Shown: positions 35,799 to 44,423, numbered from the stretch's first letter. The stretch: 64,000 nucleotides of DNA from Paractinoplanes bogorensis (GCF_018829635.1 NZ_JAHKKG010000013.1:62001-126000); one strand, 5' to 3'. Notes: a model not told the origin generated them from the letters alone. Numbers and translations are program-made.

Positions 35799-35817
35799 TT
35801 AGGTTAGCCTCACCTCG
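35799..35817 (-). promoter_or_regulatory. IdeR/DmdR iron box
   Basis: TTAGGTTAGCCTCACCTCG matches the 19-bp IdeR consensus (TTAGGTTAGSCTAACCTAA) at 16 positions. It is placed directly upstream of the flavin reductase start, where a bound repressor would block the promoter. Confidence 0.85.
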
Positions 35818-35888
35818 GTAAAAGGCCGAGGCGGGCTGCTCGGAGCGTCGTGCAGCGCGGATCGCAGGTCATCTCTAAGGTGATCGAC

Positions 35889-37028
35889 ATGCCTGGCTCC
35901 CTGAATGCGGACAAGACCAAGTCCGCGCTGCGCACGACGGCCGTGTTCTCGGCCCAGACGCTGGTCGTGCTGCTGCTGGCGTACGTCGCGCTGTGGGTCA
36001 TGGGCAAGGCCTGGTCGGTGATCTGGCCGCTGGTCATCGCGCTGCTGCTGACCACGCTGACCTGGCCGGTGGCCCGTTTCCTGCGCAACCGCTGGAACTG
36101 GAAGCCGGCCCTGGCCGCCGGTCTCGTCACGGTGCTGTTCCTGGTGCTCATGGCGGGTGCGGTCGTGCTGATCGTGGTTCCCGTGGCCAACCAGTCCGGC
36201 GAACTGGCCGACGGCGTGGTCAACGGCATCCAGCAGTTGCGCGAATGGGCGTCCGGGCCGCCGCTCAACATCGGCGACGACGACGTCAGCAAGTACCTCG
36301 ACACTGCCGTGGCCGAGCTCCAGAACCGGGCCAGCAGCATCGTCAACTACACCCTGACCGGCCTCAACACCGTGGTCAGCGGCGTCGTGACGACCGTACT
36401 GGCGCTGTTCCTGATGTTCTTCTTCCTCAAGGACGGGCCGCGCTTCCTGCCCTGGCTGTCGCGGCAGCTGCCCGGCCGGTTCGCGACCGACGTCCCCGCG
36501 GTGGCCACCCGCAGCTGGGACACGCTCGGTTCGTTCGTACGCTCGCAGGCCTTCGTCGGCCTGCTCGACGCGGTCTTCATCGGCCTGGGCCTGTGGATCG
36601 TCGGGGTGCCGCTGGTGCTGCCGCTGGCCCTGCTGACGTTCATCACCGCGTTCATCCCGATCGTCGGCGCGTTGTTCGCCGGCTTCGTGGCGGTGCTGAT
36701 CGCGCTGGTGACGCAGGGCTGGGTCGACGCGCTGATCGTGCTGGCCATCATCATCGTGGTGCAGCAGCTCGAGGGGAACGTCTTCCAGCCGATGATCCAG
36801 AGCCGCGGGCTGGGGCTGCACGCGGCGGTCGTGCTGCTCGCGGTGACGCTGGGTGGCGGGCTGGCCGGCATCATCGGCAGCCTCCTGGCGGTGCCGGTAG
36901 CCGCGTTGATCTCGGTCATTTACACGTACGTCCGTGATCAGCTGAGCGATTTCCCGCCGGAGCCCTCGCCTGAGGTGCCACCGGATCCTGAACCTGAACC
37001 GGATGACGAAGAGCCGTCGATGGTCTGA
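35889..37028 (+). CDS. AI-2E family transporter
   Basis: 379 residues from ATG 35889 (AAGGTG 7 nt upstream; GTG 35880 and GTG 35850 are alternatives). Eight predicted membrane helices; the family signature is visible as LFLMFFFLKDGPRFLPWLSRQLP, LTFITAFIPIVGALFAGF and VVQQLEGNVFQPMIQSRGLGLHAAVVLLAVTLGG. The family was named for AI-2 export, but many members are Na+/H+ antiporters or have unknown substrates. The C-terminal tail is acidic and proline-rich (PEVPPDPEPEPDDEEPS). Confidence 0.92.
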   Translation: MPGSLNADKTKSALRTTAVFSAQTLVVLLLAYVALWVMGKAWSVIWPLVIALLLTTLTWPVARFLRNRWNWKPALAAGLVTVLFLVLMAGAVVLIVVPVANQSGELADGVVNGIQQLREWASGPPLNIGDDDVSKYLDTAVAELQNRASSIVNYTLTGLNTVVSGVVTTVLALFLMFFFLKDGPRFLPWLSRQLPGRFATDVPAVATRSWDTLGSFVRSQAFVGLLDAVFIGLGLWIVGVPLVLPLALLTFITAFIPIVGALFAGFVAVLIALVTQGWVDALIVLAIIIVVQQLEGNVFQPMIQSRGLGLHAAVVLLAVTLGGGLAGIIGSLLAVPVAALISVIYTYVRDQLSDFPPEPSPEVPPDPEPEPDDEEPSMV

Positions 37029-37041
37029 GTCCGTTCGCACT

Positions 37042-37070
37042 GGGGCACGCCGGAGTCGGCGTGCCCCTTT
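37042..37070 (+). terminator. Terminator after the AI-2E transporter
   Basis: Perfect 10-bp stem GGGGCACGCC / GGCGTGCCCC with a 6-nt loop, followed by TTT, 13 bp after the stop codon. Confidence 0.85.
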
Positions 37071-37080
37071 CGCGTGCCTC

Positions 37081-37174
37081 TTGACAGCCTGGCAACGTTA
37101 ACGCAATCTTTCTGCAACCCGTTCGTATGTCGCTCGCCTACCGGGCTGACCGCACTTGTGAACGATAACAATCT
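37081..37174 (+). promoter_or_regulatory. Promoter with repeated AACGWTAAC elements
   Basis: TTGACA at 37081-37086 is a consensus -35. AACGTTAACGCAATCT (37094-37109) and AACGATAACAATCT (37161-37174) share the order AACGWTAAC then AATCT. The first overlaps the promoter spacer and the second abuts the GAGGAG ribosome-binding site of the GH43 gene. The AACGTT core is LacI-operator-like; these could be paired regulator sites for the arabinan-degrading genes. Confidence 0.4.
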
Positions 37175-37184
37175 GAGGAGCGCG

Positions 37185-38048
37185 ATGAAACCTGTGCTGA
37201 CCCGCTGGCTGACCGCGCTCCTGGGTGCGGTGGCCGTGCTGGCGATCCCCGCGCCGGCGAGCGCCGCGACCACACTCGTGTACGCCACCTTCAAGGGCGA
37301 CGCCCAGGCCGACGAAGAGCTCTGGCTGTACCAGTCGACCAACGGCGGGACGAGTTACAGCGTCCTGTCCGACACCAACTTCCACGGCCCGACCGGTGTC
37401 CTGCGTGATCCGAGCATCCTGAAGTACAACGGGCGCTACTACATCGCGTACACCGTGCAGTCCTGGACCACCAACTCCACCTACTTCAACGTCGCCACCA
37501 GCACGAACCTGACCACCTGGACGAACATCGCCAGCATCCCGTCCGGCATCGCGAACACCCGGTTCACCTGGGCCCCCGAGTTCTACGTCGAGGGCAGCAC
37601 GGTCCGCATCATCACCAGCGTCGCCGCGACAACGTGTTCCAACTGCTTCCGCCCGTACGTCTACACGGCTCAGAACACCGCACTCACCTCGTGGAGCGGT
37701 CCGGCGCAGATGTGGGGGCTGGGCACCAATCACATCGACACCTTCGTCGTGAAGTCCGGCAGCACCTGGCATGCCTTCACCAAGGACGAGACCGGCAAGT
37801 ACATCGAGCACTGGACCACCACAGCCAGTCTCACCACGGGCTGGATCAACCGCGGCCGGCTCTGGGCGTCCGGTTATGAAGGGCCTTCCCTCGTACGCCT
37901 CGACGACGGCACCTGGCGCATCTACGTCGATCGCTACAGCACGGGTGGCGGCATCTACACCGCGACGAGCACCGACCTGAACACCTGGACCGGCCTGTCC
38001 GCGGTCGCCTGCGCGGGTTGCCGCCACGGCACCGCCATCCCCCGCTAG
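37185..38048 (+). CDS. Secreted GH43-like beta-propeller glycosidase
   Basis: 287 residues. Sec signal peptide with cleavage after PASA (about residue 27). The mature protein is a single five-bladed beta-propeller of the GH43 kind: GVLRDPSILKYNGRYYIAYTV contains the catalytic base aspartate region, TWAPEFYVEG the next conserved blade and IDTFVVKSGSTWHAFTKDE, EGPSLVRLDDGTWRIYVDRY the last blades with the acidic pocket. Probably acts on arabinose- or xylose-containing polysaccharide; exact activity unknown. It is followed 12 bp later by a second GH43 gene. Confidence 0.85.
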   Translation: MKPVLTRWLTALLGAVAVLAIPAPASAATTLVYATFKGDAQADEELWLYQSTNGGTSYSVLSDTNFHGPTGVLRDPSILKYNGRYYIAYTVQSWTTNSTYFNVATSTNLTTWTNIASIPSGIANTRFTWAPEFYVEGSTVRIITSVAATTCSNCFRPYVYTAQNTALTSWSGPAQMWGLGTNHIDTFVVKSGSTWHAFTKDETGKYIEHWTTTASLTTGWINRGRLWASGYEGPSLVRLDDGTWRIYVDRYSTGGGIYTATSTDLNTWTGLSAVACAGCRHGTAIPR

Positions 38049-38060
38049 GAGTCCCCTGTC

Positions 38061-39431
38061 ATGAAACGTCGCACCCTCCTCACCGCGGCCGGCGCGGCGT
38101 CCGTGGGCGCCCTGTTGCGTCCCGGCGCCGCGCAGGCCGCCACGTACACCGGCTATGCCATGGCCTACTTCACCGAGTCACCGACCATGGCCGCCGCCAG
38201 CTACAACCTGCATCTGGCGGTCAGTTCGGACGGCCTCAACTGGACCCCGCTCAACCAGAACAACCCGGTGGCCGACCCGACGCAGGGGAGTGGCGGACTG
38301 CGCGACCCGTTCATCCTCCGCAAGCAGGACGGCACGTTCGTCGTACTGGCGACCGACCTGAACGGCACCGACTGGGCCTACCAGAGCCAGTACCTGCACG
38401 TCTGGGACTCGGCCGACCTCCGTACGTTCCGCAACTACCGCCTGCTCAAGGTGCACTCGCTGGCCACCCACGCCTGGGCCCCCGAGGCGATCTGGGATCC
38501 GGCCCGCAGCCAGTACGCCGTGGTCTATTCGGCCGTCGTCGGCGGCCACAACGTGCTGATGGTCAGCTACACCACCGATTTCGTCACGGCGACGACCGGC
38601 CAGGTGTTCTTCGACCCCGGCTACGACGCGATCGACGGCAACTTCGTCACGGTCGGCGGGGTCAACTACATGTACTACAAGAACAACACCAACAGCACCC
38701 TGCTCGGCACCCGCTCGTCGTCGTTCAACCCCGGCAGCTTCAGTGTCTACACGAGCGCCATCGGTCCGGGCCGGGGCGTCGAGGCGCCGCAGATCGTCAA
38801 GTCGAACACCGCGAACACCTGGCACATGTGGGGCGACACGTGGAGCCCGAACGGCCGCTTCTTCTGCTGGCAGTCGACGAACGTACCCGGCGGATCCTGG
38901 TCGTTGCTGAACGACCGCGCCTACACCCAGCCGCTCAACTCCAAGCACCTCGGGATCACCCCGATCACCGCGGCCGAACTGTCCGGCCTGACGGCCCAGT
39001 TCGGCACCCCGTCGTGGCGCCGGCTCAAGTCGTACAACTTCCCCGATCGCTACGTACGCCACGCGAACAGTGTGGCGAGGATCGACGTCTACCCCTTCGA
39101 CCCGTACCAGGACCAGCTCTGGACCCTGGTCCCCGGCCTGGCGGATTCCTCGGGCGTCTCGTTCCGCTCGGTCAACTATCCCGACCGCTACCTGCGCCAC
39201 TCGAACTACGCGATGGTGCTGGCCACCAACGACGGGACCGCCACCTTCCGCGCCGACGCCACCTTCACCCAGACGGCCGGCCTGGCCGACGCCTCGTGGA
39301 CGTCGTTCCGCTCCTACAACTTCCCGGACCGCTACCTGCGCCACGCCAACTACGTCCTGCGCATCGACCCGCTGTCGAGCGCGTCCTCCACCACCGACAA
39401 GCAGGACGCCACCTTCCGCGTCGGCTACTGA
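38061..39431 (+). CDS. Tat-type secreted GH43 enzyme with AbfB (CBM42) domain
   Basis: 456 residues. Twin-arginine signal KRRTLLTAAGAASVGALL, so it is probably exported folded. GH43 propeller (about 30-310) with RDPFILRKQDGTFVVLATDL, WAPEAIWDPARSQYAVVYSA, DPGYDAIDGNFV and EAPQIVKSN. The C-terminal domain (about 320-455) is an AbfB/CBM42 beta-trefoil with three repeats of (S)YNFPDRYVRHAN, (N)YPDRYLRHSN and YNFPDRYLRHAN, which binds arabinofuranose side chains. Likely an alpha-L-arabinofuranosidase acting with the preceding GH43. Eleven bp separate it from the convergent hypothetical gene. Confidence 0.92.
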   Translation: MKRRTLLTAAGAASVGALLRPGAAQAATYTGYAMAYFTESPTMAAASYNLHLAVSSDGLNWTPLNQNNPVADPTQGSGGLRDPFILRKQDGTFVVLATDLNGTDWAYQSQYLHVWDSADLRTFRNYRLLKVHSLATHAWAPEAIWDPARSQYAVVYSAVVGGHNVLMVSYTTDFVTATTGQVFFDPGYDAIDGNFVTVGGVNYMYYKNNTNSTLLGTRSSSFNPGSFSVYTSAIGPGRGVEAPQIVKSNTANTWHMWGDTWSPNGRFFCWQSTNVPGGSWSLLNDRAYTQPLNSKHLGITPITAAELSGLTAQFGTPSWRRLKSYNFPDRYVRHANSVARIDVYPFDPYQDQLWTLVPGLADSSGVSFRSVNYPDRYLRHSNYAMVLATNDGTATFRADATFTQTAGLADASWTSFRSYNFPDRYLRHANYVLRIDPLSSASSTTDKQDATFRVGY

Positions 39432-39441
39432 CCGGTGGACT

Positions 39442-40296
39442 TCAACGCCGGTCGAGTACGTGCCTCGCCATCGCGGTCACCACCGACTCGATCCCGCGGA
39501 CCTGGAACAGCACCCGCCGGCCGTCGACCGGCCGGTAGGACGGCGGCTCGCCCCGCTTCTTCCATCGGACCCGTTTTCCGTGCGGCACCAGCGCAAACGT
39601 CGGGATGTAGTGGGCGGGGGAGAACATGTGAACGGTCCAGATCCGACCGTCGGCGGCCAGCAGCGCGTCGAGGCGTTCGTCCGTGCTTCGGCCGCCGAGG
39701 GCTTCCCGCTCCGGGAAGCCCTCGGTGACCAGCCACACCGGGGTGCGCTCGACCACGCGGGGACGTCCGCGACCGCGCCACCGGCCCGGTCCGAGCTGGA
39801 CGACGTCGTGCGTCGGCGGCCCGGCCCGGTGAGCGAACACCGCCCAGGCGCTCGCGAACCGCTCCCGGGTGCCACCGACTCCGGCCACGAGCAACTCCAT
39901 CACCCGGTCGGCGTCGGTGCAGGTGACGAGCTCGATGCTGCGGTCGGCCCACCGGCGGGTCTCCGCGGCCGTGGCGGTCCGGGCCCGTTCGACCTCGGCG
40001 TTGCCGCGACGGTCGCGGCACGGCCGGCAGACGTTCCGCCCCTGGGCATATCCGTCGACGAACGCCTCGACATGCTCACCCACGGCCAGCTTGACCAACG
40101 CGATGTCCAGCTTGATGTCGAGCTCCGCCAACCGGGTGTAGTGGTACGTCATGGTGACGGACTGCGTCTGACCGTCCAGGCGCGACACTTCGACCGCCAG
40201 CACCAGGTGGTTCTCACAGACGGGCCGGCGGCATTCCGAACAGGCTCCGACAGCGGCCCGGCGGCCGATGTGCGGGCAGGCGCTGCAGGTCCTCAT
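39442..40296 (-). CDS. Hypothetical protein with N-terminal zinc-ribbon cysteines
   Basis: 284 residues. Cysteines in CSACPHIGRRAAVGACSEC and RPVCENH, then NVCRPCRDRRG (about 85-97), suggest one or two zinc sites of B-box-like type. The rest is not recognised; the C-terminal half has SAWAVFAHRAG...GPGRWRGRGRP and a basic segment GKRVRWKKRGEPPSYRPVDGRR that looks capable of nucleic-acid binding. There are no membrane segments. ATG 40296 is the first start. No functional neighbour apart from the DUF402 gene upstream on the same strand. Confidence 0.7.
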   Translation of the reverse strand: MRTCSACPHIGRRAAVGACSECRRPVCENHLVLAVEVSRLDGQTQSVTMTYHYTRLAELDIKLDIALVKLAVGEHVEAFVDGYAQGRNVCRPCRDRRGNAEVERARTATAAETRRWADRSIELVTCTDADRVMELLVAGVGGTRERFASAWAVFAHRAGPPTHDVVQLGPGRWRGRGRPRVVERTPVWLVTEGFPEREALGGRSTDERLDALLAADGRIWTVHMFSPAHYIPTFALVPHGKRVRWKKRGEPPSYRPVDGRRVLFQVRGIESVVTAMARHVLDRR

Positions 40297-40379
40297 CGTG
40301 GCCGACGATACGACGGTGGCGCCAGCCCGCCGCCTGCAGTACCGGGCCCTGCTTCAGTCTGGAGCGGTTGCCCAGCGCC

Positions 40380-40994
40380 TCACCGTGTCGCGGTTCCGGG
40401 TGGCAGGGTGAGGCGGTGCCAAGCCGGATCGGGCCGGAAGCCGGTGTAGGAGCCGTCGAACGGAAACGCGCCAACCTCGGCGAGCGCGATGACCCGTTCG
40501 CCCTCGGCCCGGGTCGCGGCGGCCGCCGCCGCGTCGAAGTAAAGCGGGTGCCCGATGCGCGCCGCGAACTCGTCCTCGTCCTTCCAGGCCCAGCCACGGT
40601 CGGGGCCCACCACGACGTCGAGCACCTGATCAGTAGTGTGAACCCCGTCGGCGTCCCGCACCACGGGTGCCTCGAGATTGACGTACCAACCCTGGAACGC
40701 TCCCCGCCGGAAGAACCACCAGACCGAGTACCCGGCTCCGGGCGGCATCAGAATGAGCGCGTCCCGGTCCCGCCACGGCTTTCGGACCAGCTCAGGCGCC
40801 CGCATCTCGTCCAGGGCGACATCGTGGAGCGTCCGCCCGTCCGCGTCGGTCAGCCCCGCGCACTCGCTACCTTCCGCGATCCACAACAGCAGTCCCGCGT
40901 CGTCATCGCCTACGACGGTCGCCGGTTTCACGAAGGTGGTCCGCCCACCTCGGACATACCTGCGCACCACGACCTGCCCCCGAGAGAAACGCAC
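40380..40994 (-). CDS. DUF402-domain protein (nucleotide phosphohydrolase-like)
   Basis: 204 residues from GTG 40994. Matches the DUF402 pattern: RFSRGQVVVRRYVRGGRTTFVKPATVVGDDD, GYSVWWFFRRGAFQGWYVNLEAP and VLDVVVGPDRGWAWKDEDEFAARIGHPLYF, which holds the conserved acidic metal-binding residues. Characterised DUF402 members include nucleoside tri/diphosphatases and FomD-type hydrolases. The physiological substrate here is unknown. The longer in-frame extension runs through the mannanase on the same strand in another frame and is not real. Confidence 0.88.
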   Translation of the reverse strand: MRFSRGQVVVRRYVRGGRTTFVKPATVVGDDDAGLLLWIAEGSECAGLTDADGRTLHDVALDEMRAPELVRKPWRDRDALILMPPGAGYSVWWFFRRGAFQGWYVNLEAPVVRDADGVHTTDQVLDVVVGPDRGWAWKDEDEFAARIGHPLYFDAAAAAATRAEGERVIALAEVGAFPFDGSYTGFRPDPAWHRLTLPPGTATR

Positions 40995-41014
40995 CCCGCG
41001 ACCGTAGCCGAGGC

Positions 41015-41419
41015 TCACGAGGCTTCTGGGCCGCGCAGCAGGGCGCCGGCTCGGGTGAGGCGATCGGCCAGCAGCTTCATTTCGGCCGGAGTGCCCTCGA
41101 TGCCGCTGTTGGTCAGGGCTCGGTACCGGCTGACCGACTCGTGGATCGTCGCACCGCCCGCTCTGAACACGGCCAGCATGCGAGTCCTGGACCGCTGGCT
41201 GGTCTCCGCGTCGGCCTGCAGGATGACCAGCCCGACCTGATCGATCAGCAACTCCCGCAGCTGCGGTGGCATGTCGTCGCGGCCGCACTGCTCCTCGGCG
41301 TTGCCGCATGAGGCGCAGGCCGACGAGACGGACCACGCCAATCGGTCGCGCTCCACGGTCTGGCTCACCGTGACGTGCATCGCGGCGTCGCAGTGGTCGC
41401 ACGGCCAGGAACGGGTCAC
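41015..41419 (-). CDS. Hypothetical small zinc-finger-like protein
   Basis: 134 residues from GTG 41419. Cysteine pairs CDHC (about 6-9) and CASC...EEQC (about 36-44) suggest a zinc ribbon at the N-terminus. The C-terminal half is helical (MPPQLRELLIDQVGLVILQADAETSQRSRTRMLAVFRAGGATIHES). No family recognised. It begins 25 bp beyond the mannanase terminator, so it probably has its own promoter. Confidence 0.65.
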   Translation of the reverse strand: MTRSWPCDHCDAAMHVTVSQTVERDRLAWSVSSACASCGNAEEQCGRDDMPPQLRELLIDQVGLVILQADAETSQRSRTRMLAVFRAGGATIHESVSRYRALTNSGIEGTPAEMKLLADRLTRAGALLRGPEAS

Positions 41420-41443
41420 CGGCCGACCATAACCGGTGGGCCG

Positions 41444-41481
41444 GCGGGGCGGGCCGTTCGGTGTCGAACGGCCCGCCCCGC
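41444..41481 (-). terminator. Very strong terminator of the mannanase gene
   Basis: A perfect 17-bp stem GCGGGGCGGGCCGTTCG closed by a GTGT loop lies 7 bp after the mannanase stop codon. It is the longest perfect hairpin in the window. Confidence 0.9.
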
Positions 41482-41488
41482 GCACGGG

Positions 41489-42838
41489 TCAGGCGGCCGC
41501 GCAGGTGAGCGTGGGCACGCTGTTGGTCCCGTTCCACGAGCCCAGGAAACCGAACTGGGTGGTGGCGCCGGCGCCCAGGCTGCCGTTGTAGCTGACGTTG
41601 CGGGCCGTCACCGAGGAGCCGCTGCTGGTCACCGTGGCGTTCCAGGCCTGGCTCACGGTCTGCCCGTTGCCGTAGGTCCAGGTGACCGTCCAGCCCTTGA
41701 TGGCGCTGCTGCCCGCGGTCACCTTGACGTCGGCCTGGAAGCCGCCGCCCCACTGGCCGGTCACCGCATACGTGGCCGTGCAGGCGCCGCTGGGCGGGGG
41801 AGGCGTGGTGGTCGAAGGCGTAGGCGACGGCGAGTCGGTCGGGTGGGTGGGCGTCGTGGTCGTCCCGAAGATCGTCGCCTGCTTGGCCGTCGCCTTCAGG
41901 CCGTACGCGCCGTTGACGATCCGCTGGCCCCAGGTGGTCAGCTGGGTGGCGTCGAAGTTCGTGGTCATGTCGAGGATCGGGTCGGTGTTGCCCGACCACG
42001 ACCAGCCGAGCCAGCCCAGGTTGCGCCTGGCCGCCTCGGACAGGATCGTCGCGTCGTCCACCTCGCCCGACGCGAACTGCCAGCCGAACTCGCCGATGAC
42101 CAGCGGCCATCCCTTGGTCTGGAAGGTGTCCAGGTAGTTGGTGATCGAGCTCGCCGTGTTGAACACCGCGTACATGTGGATCGACAGCACCGTGTTGTGG
42201 CGAGAGTCGGCGTCCAGGATCGTCTGGCCGTTGTCCCGCATCACGTACGTCCAGTCCTGGCCCCAGTTGGGCGCGTCGACCATCAGCAGGTGTTCGAAGC
42301 CGTTCGACCGCATCTTCTGGATGGCCGCGACGGTCGCCGCCGTCCACTGGCCGGGGTTGGTGTTGCCGATCGGCTCGTTGCCGATGTTGATGACGACGTA
42401 GTCCTCCTGGCCGACCAGCACGCTCTTGAGCCCGATCCAGTAGTTCGCGGCCTGATCGAGCGTGTACGCGGCCCCGTCCTCGCCGTAGCCGGTGGTGTCG
42501 TGATTCTCCAGTACGCAGATCATCTTGTTCTGCTTGCACAGCGCGATCACGTTCGTCACGTCGGCCGCGGTGTTCGTGCCCCAGCGGCCGCCGCTGAGCA
42601 CCACGCGTACGGTGTTGGCCCCGGCCGCCTTGATGTCGGCGAACGAGCCGGTCCGGCTGGCGTACCAGGCGTGGGGATGGTTGACGCCGCGCATGACGAA
42701 CGTCGAACCGTTGGACTCGACGATGTTGCGGCCGACGATGTGCAGACCGGTGGCCGCGTACGCCGGACCGGTGAAGAACAGCACGGACGCGGCCGCGGCG
42801 AGCAGCGCGGTGGCGAGGACGATGAGTTTCCTCTTCAT
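41489..42838 (-). CDS. Secreted GH5 beta-mannanase with CBM2
   Basis: 449 residues. Sec signal peptide (MKRKLIVLATALLAAAASVLFFTGPAYA, cleavage near 28). GH5 barrel (about 30-330) of the subfamily 8 mannanase pattern: FVMRGVNHPHAWY, ANTVRVVLSGG, ICVLENHDTTGYGED, acid/base E155 in NIGNEPIGN and nucleophile E250 in VIGEFGW. A Thr/Pro/Ser linker (about 330-350) leads to a C-terminal CBM2 cellulose-binding module with the WGGGFQADVKV, IKGWTVTW and SWNG aromatic motifs and flanking cysteines. Hydrolyses mannan/galactomannan on plant cell walls. Confidence 0.94.
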   Translation of the reverse strand: MKRKLIVLATALLAAAASVLFFTGPAYAATGLHIVGRNIVESNGSTFVMRGVNHPHAWYASRTGSFADIKAAGANTVRVVLSGGRWGTNTAADVTNVIALCKQNKMICVLENHDTTGYGEDGAAYTLDQAANYWIGLKSVLVGQEDYVVINIGNEPIGNTNPGQWTAATVAAIQKMRSNGFEHLLMVDAPNWGQDWTYVMRDNGQTILDADSRHNTVLSIHMYAVFNTASSITNYLDTFQTKGWPLVIGEFGWQFASGEVDDATILSEAARRNLGWLGWSWSGNTDPILDMTTNFDATQLTTWGQRIVNGAYGLKATAKQATIFGTTTTPTHPTDSPSPTPSTTTPPPPSGACTATYAVTGQWGGGFQADVKVTAGSSAIKGWTVTWTYGNGQTVSQAWNATVTSSGSSVTARNVSYNGSLGAGATTQFGFLGSWNGTNSVPTLTCAAA

Positions 42839-42954
42839 GACCTACCTCAAGGTGGACGCGACAGGATGTCAGCGCGCCCACTCGCGCCGTTCACCGCGCC
42901 GCCCGAGGGCGAACGCGATGACCACACCGTAATGCCCGCCGCACTCCATCGCAA

Positions 42955-44169
42955 TCAATCGATGGCCGGAGTGGCCGGCGCGAGCAGGCCCGCGAACGGA
43001 TCGGCCATCGCGCGCCAGCCGTCCTCGCCGGTGGACAGCTCCTCGTCGTCGAGCAGGCAGGCGGTGAGGAGGCCGGTCAGCTCGGGCACGTCCAGGTCGA
43101 GGCCGACGAACGAGAGAACCGTCTGCCGGTCGCCGTAGTAGGGATCCCAGTCGACATCGGCGGCCAGGAGGCGCAGCCCGTGCGCCTCGTACCAGCGCTC
43201 CTCGGGGGTCGAGACCAGCCAGCGGCCGAGCGTGCCGAGCGCGATGCCACCGCCCGCCGACTGGAGGCCGATCACGGTGCCGGGCTGGCTGGCGATCCAG
43301 GCCTGGCCGCGCCCGCGCAGCGTCTCGCCGGCGAGCGGGGCGAGCGCGCCGGACAGCCGTTCCGGGTGGAACGGGCGGCGGCTCCGGAACACCAGGGAGT
43401 TCGCACCGCAGTCGCCGTTGGGGTCGTGCACGCCGATCGGGTACCCGGCGAGCGCCCGTCCCAGGATGCCGGGGACGCCGGGGTCGTGGCGGCCGCGGCG
43501 GCGCAGGCGGGCGGCGAGCCCGGTCACGTCGACCGACGGGGTGGAACCGGTGCGGACGTGCACCGCCCACGGCGCGAGGCGGTGCAGCAGCGCGTCGACC
43601 CGCCCGGTGGTGAGCGCGTCGTTTCCCGGCCGGTCCCAGACGAGCAGCGTGTCGGCGAATTCGACCTGCCGGCTGACCACCTCGGCCACTCGGCGCCGGT
43701 CGTGGCCCGACGAGTGCAGCCCGCGATCGCGCAGGCGGTCGTCGCTGGTCAGGTCGTCGAGGAAGCCGGCCGCCTCGACCACGGTCACATAGGAGTCGAA
43801 GACGACCGCCTCGGTGACGGCCGATGACGCCGCACAGGCCGCGGCGAGGGCTTCCGGCTCCATGACGGCCGGGAGGGCCAGCACGATGTCGCGGCCGGGT
43901 CGCTCCCGGGCCAGCCGTACGAGGGCGGGCAGCACGTCTTCCCGCAAGGTGCACGATACGCAGCCATGCACGAGCCGCGTCTGCACGTCTTCGAGCATCC
44001 GTGCGGCATCCCGGACGGAACGGCGAACAATTCCTTCCCGTACGCGGGAAAGGTCGTGACTCAGAAGCACCAGGGCGGGATCGGCGAGCAGCAGGATGCG
44101 TGCGGCCGCCGCGGTGGCGGCCGGCGAGAAGCCCGCGAGGACGGTCACCCGGGGACGAGTATCGGTCAT
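42955..44169 (-). CDS. CobW-like zinc-homeostasis protein with degenerate P-loop
   Basis: 404 residues from ATG 44169. CobW/COG0523 architecture: the N-terminal nucleotide domain, HDLSRVREGIVRRSVRD, the metal motif GCVSCTLREDVLPAL (family GCxCC), a VWDRPGNDAL segment where the NKxD should be, and a C-terminal CobW_C domain (FHPERLSGAL...GRGQAWIASQPG). The Walker A, normally GFLGAGKTT, is GFSPAATAA and lacks the lysine. A Zur-type box sits 12 bp upstream, predicting expression in zinc starvation. Streptomyces zinc-regulated homologues are similarly degenerate. Likely a zinc chaperone or storage-related protein; GTPase activity is doubtful. Confidence 0.85.
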   Translation of the reverse strand: MTDTRPRVTVLAGFSPAATAAAARILLLADPALVLLSHDLSRVREGIVRRSVRDAARMLEDVQTRLVHGCVSCTLREDVLPALVRLARERPGRDIVLALPAVMEPEALAAACAASSAVTEAVVFDSYVTVVEAAGFLDDLTSDDRLRDRGLHSSGHDRRRVAEVVSRQVEFADTLLVWDRPGNDALTTGRVDALLHRLAPWAVHVRTGSTPSVDVTGLAARLRRRGRHDPGVPGILGRALAGYPIGVHDPNGDCGANSLVFRSRRPFHPERLSGALAPLAGETLRGRGQAWIASQPGTVIGLQSAGGGIALGTLGRWLVSTPEERWYEAHGLRLLAADVDWDPYYGDRQTVLSFVGLDLDVPELTGLLTACLLDDEELSTGEDGWRAMADPFAGLLAPATPAID

Positions 44170-44181
44170 GCCTCCATCTTG

Positions 44182-44200
44182 TTGGAAATGATTCCCATTA
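44182..44200 (-). promoter_or_regulatory. Zur-type zinc box
   Basis: TTGGAAATGATTCCCATTA matches the actinobacterial Zur site pattern TTGAAAACGATTTTCATTA at 15 of 19 positions. It lies 12 bp upstream of the CobW-like start codon. Confidence 0.75.
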
Positions 44201-44362
44201 TCAAGCCGACCCGGCGAAACGGCTCCCGTGCCGGCGGATGCTCGAATCTGCTCGTATCTCGCCGCGGTCAATCGGCTTTGAGCAGCACAGGGGGAGATCC
44301 ACTGTGGTGGCGGCGGCTGGGCTGAAGAGAAAGAGATCTACTCAGCCGAATGGCCGATGTAG

Positions 44363-44376
44363 GTGATCTGGATCAC
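44363..44376 (+). promoter_or_regulatory. CRP/GlxR-like palindrome upstream of the carboxylate transporter
   Basis: GTGATCTGGATCAC is a 14-bp inverted repeat (GTGATC-TG-GATCAC) that fits the GTGA-N6-TCAC core of Crp/GlxR sites. It is 47 bp upstream of the DUF3311 gene start. Confidence 0.55.
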
Positions 44377-44423
44377 GTGTCATGGTGCGCAGCGACCGTG
44401 TGATCACGCTCCGGAGGCAAGCA

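Noticed and set aside
40995..42881. In-frame upstream extension of the DUF402 gene giving an 833-residue protein.
   Set aside because: The extra N-terminal part is an alternative-frame shadow of the mannanase gene; family members start at RFSRGQVV.
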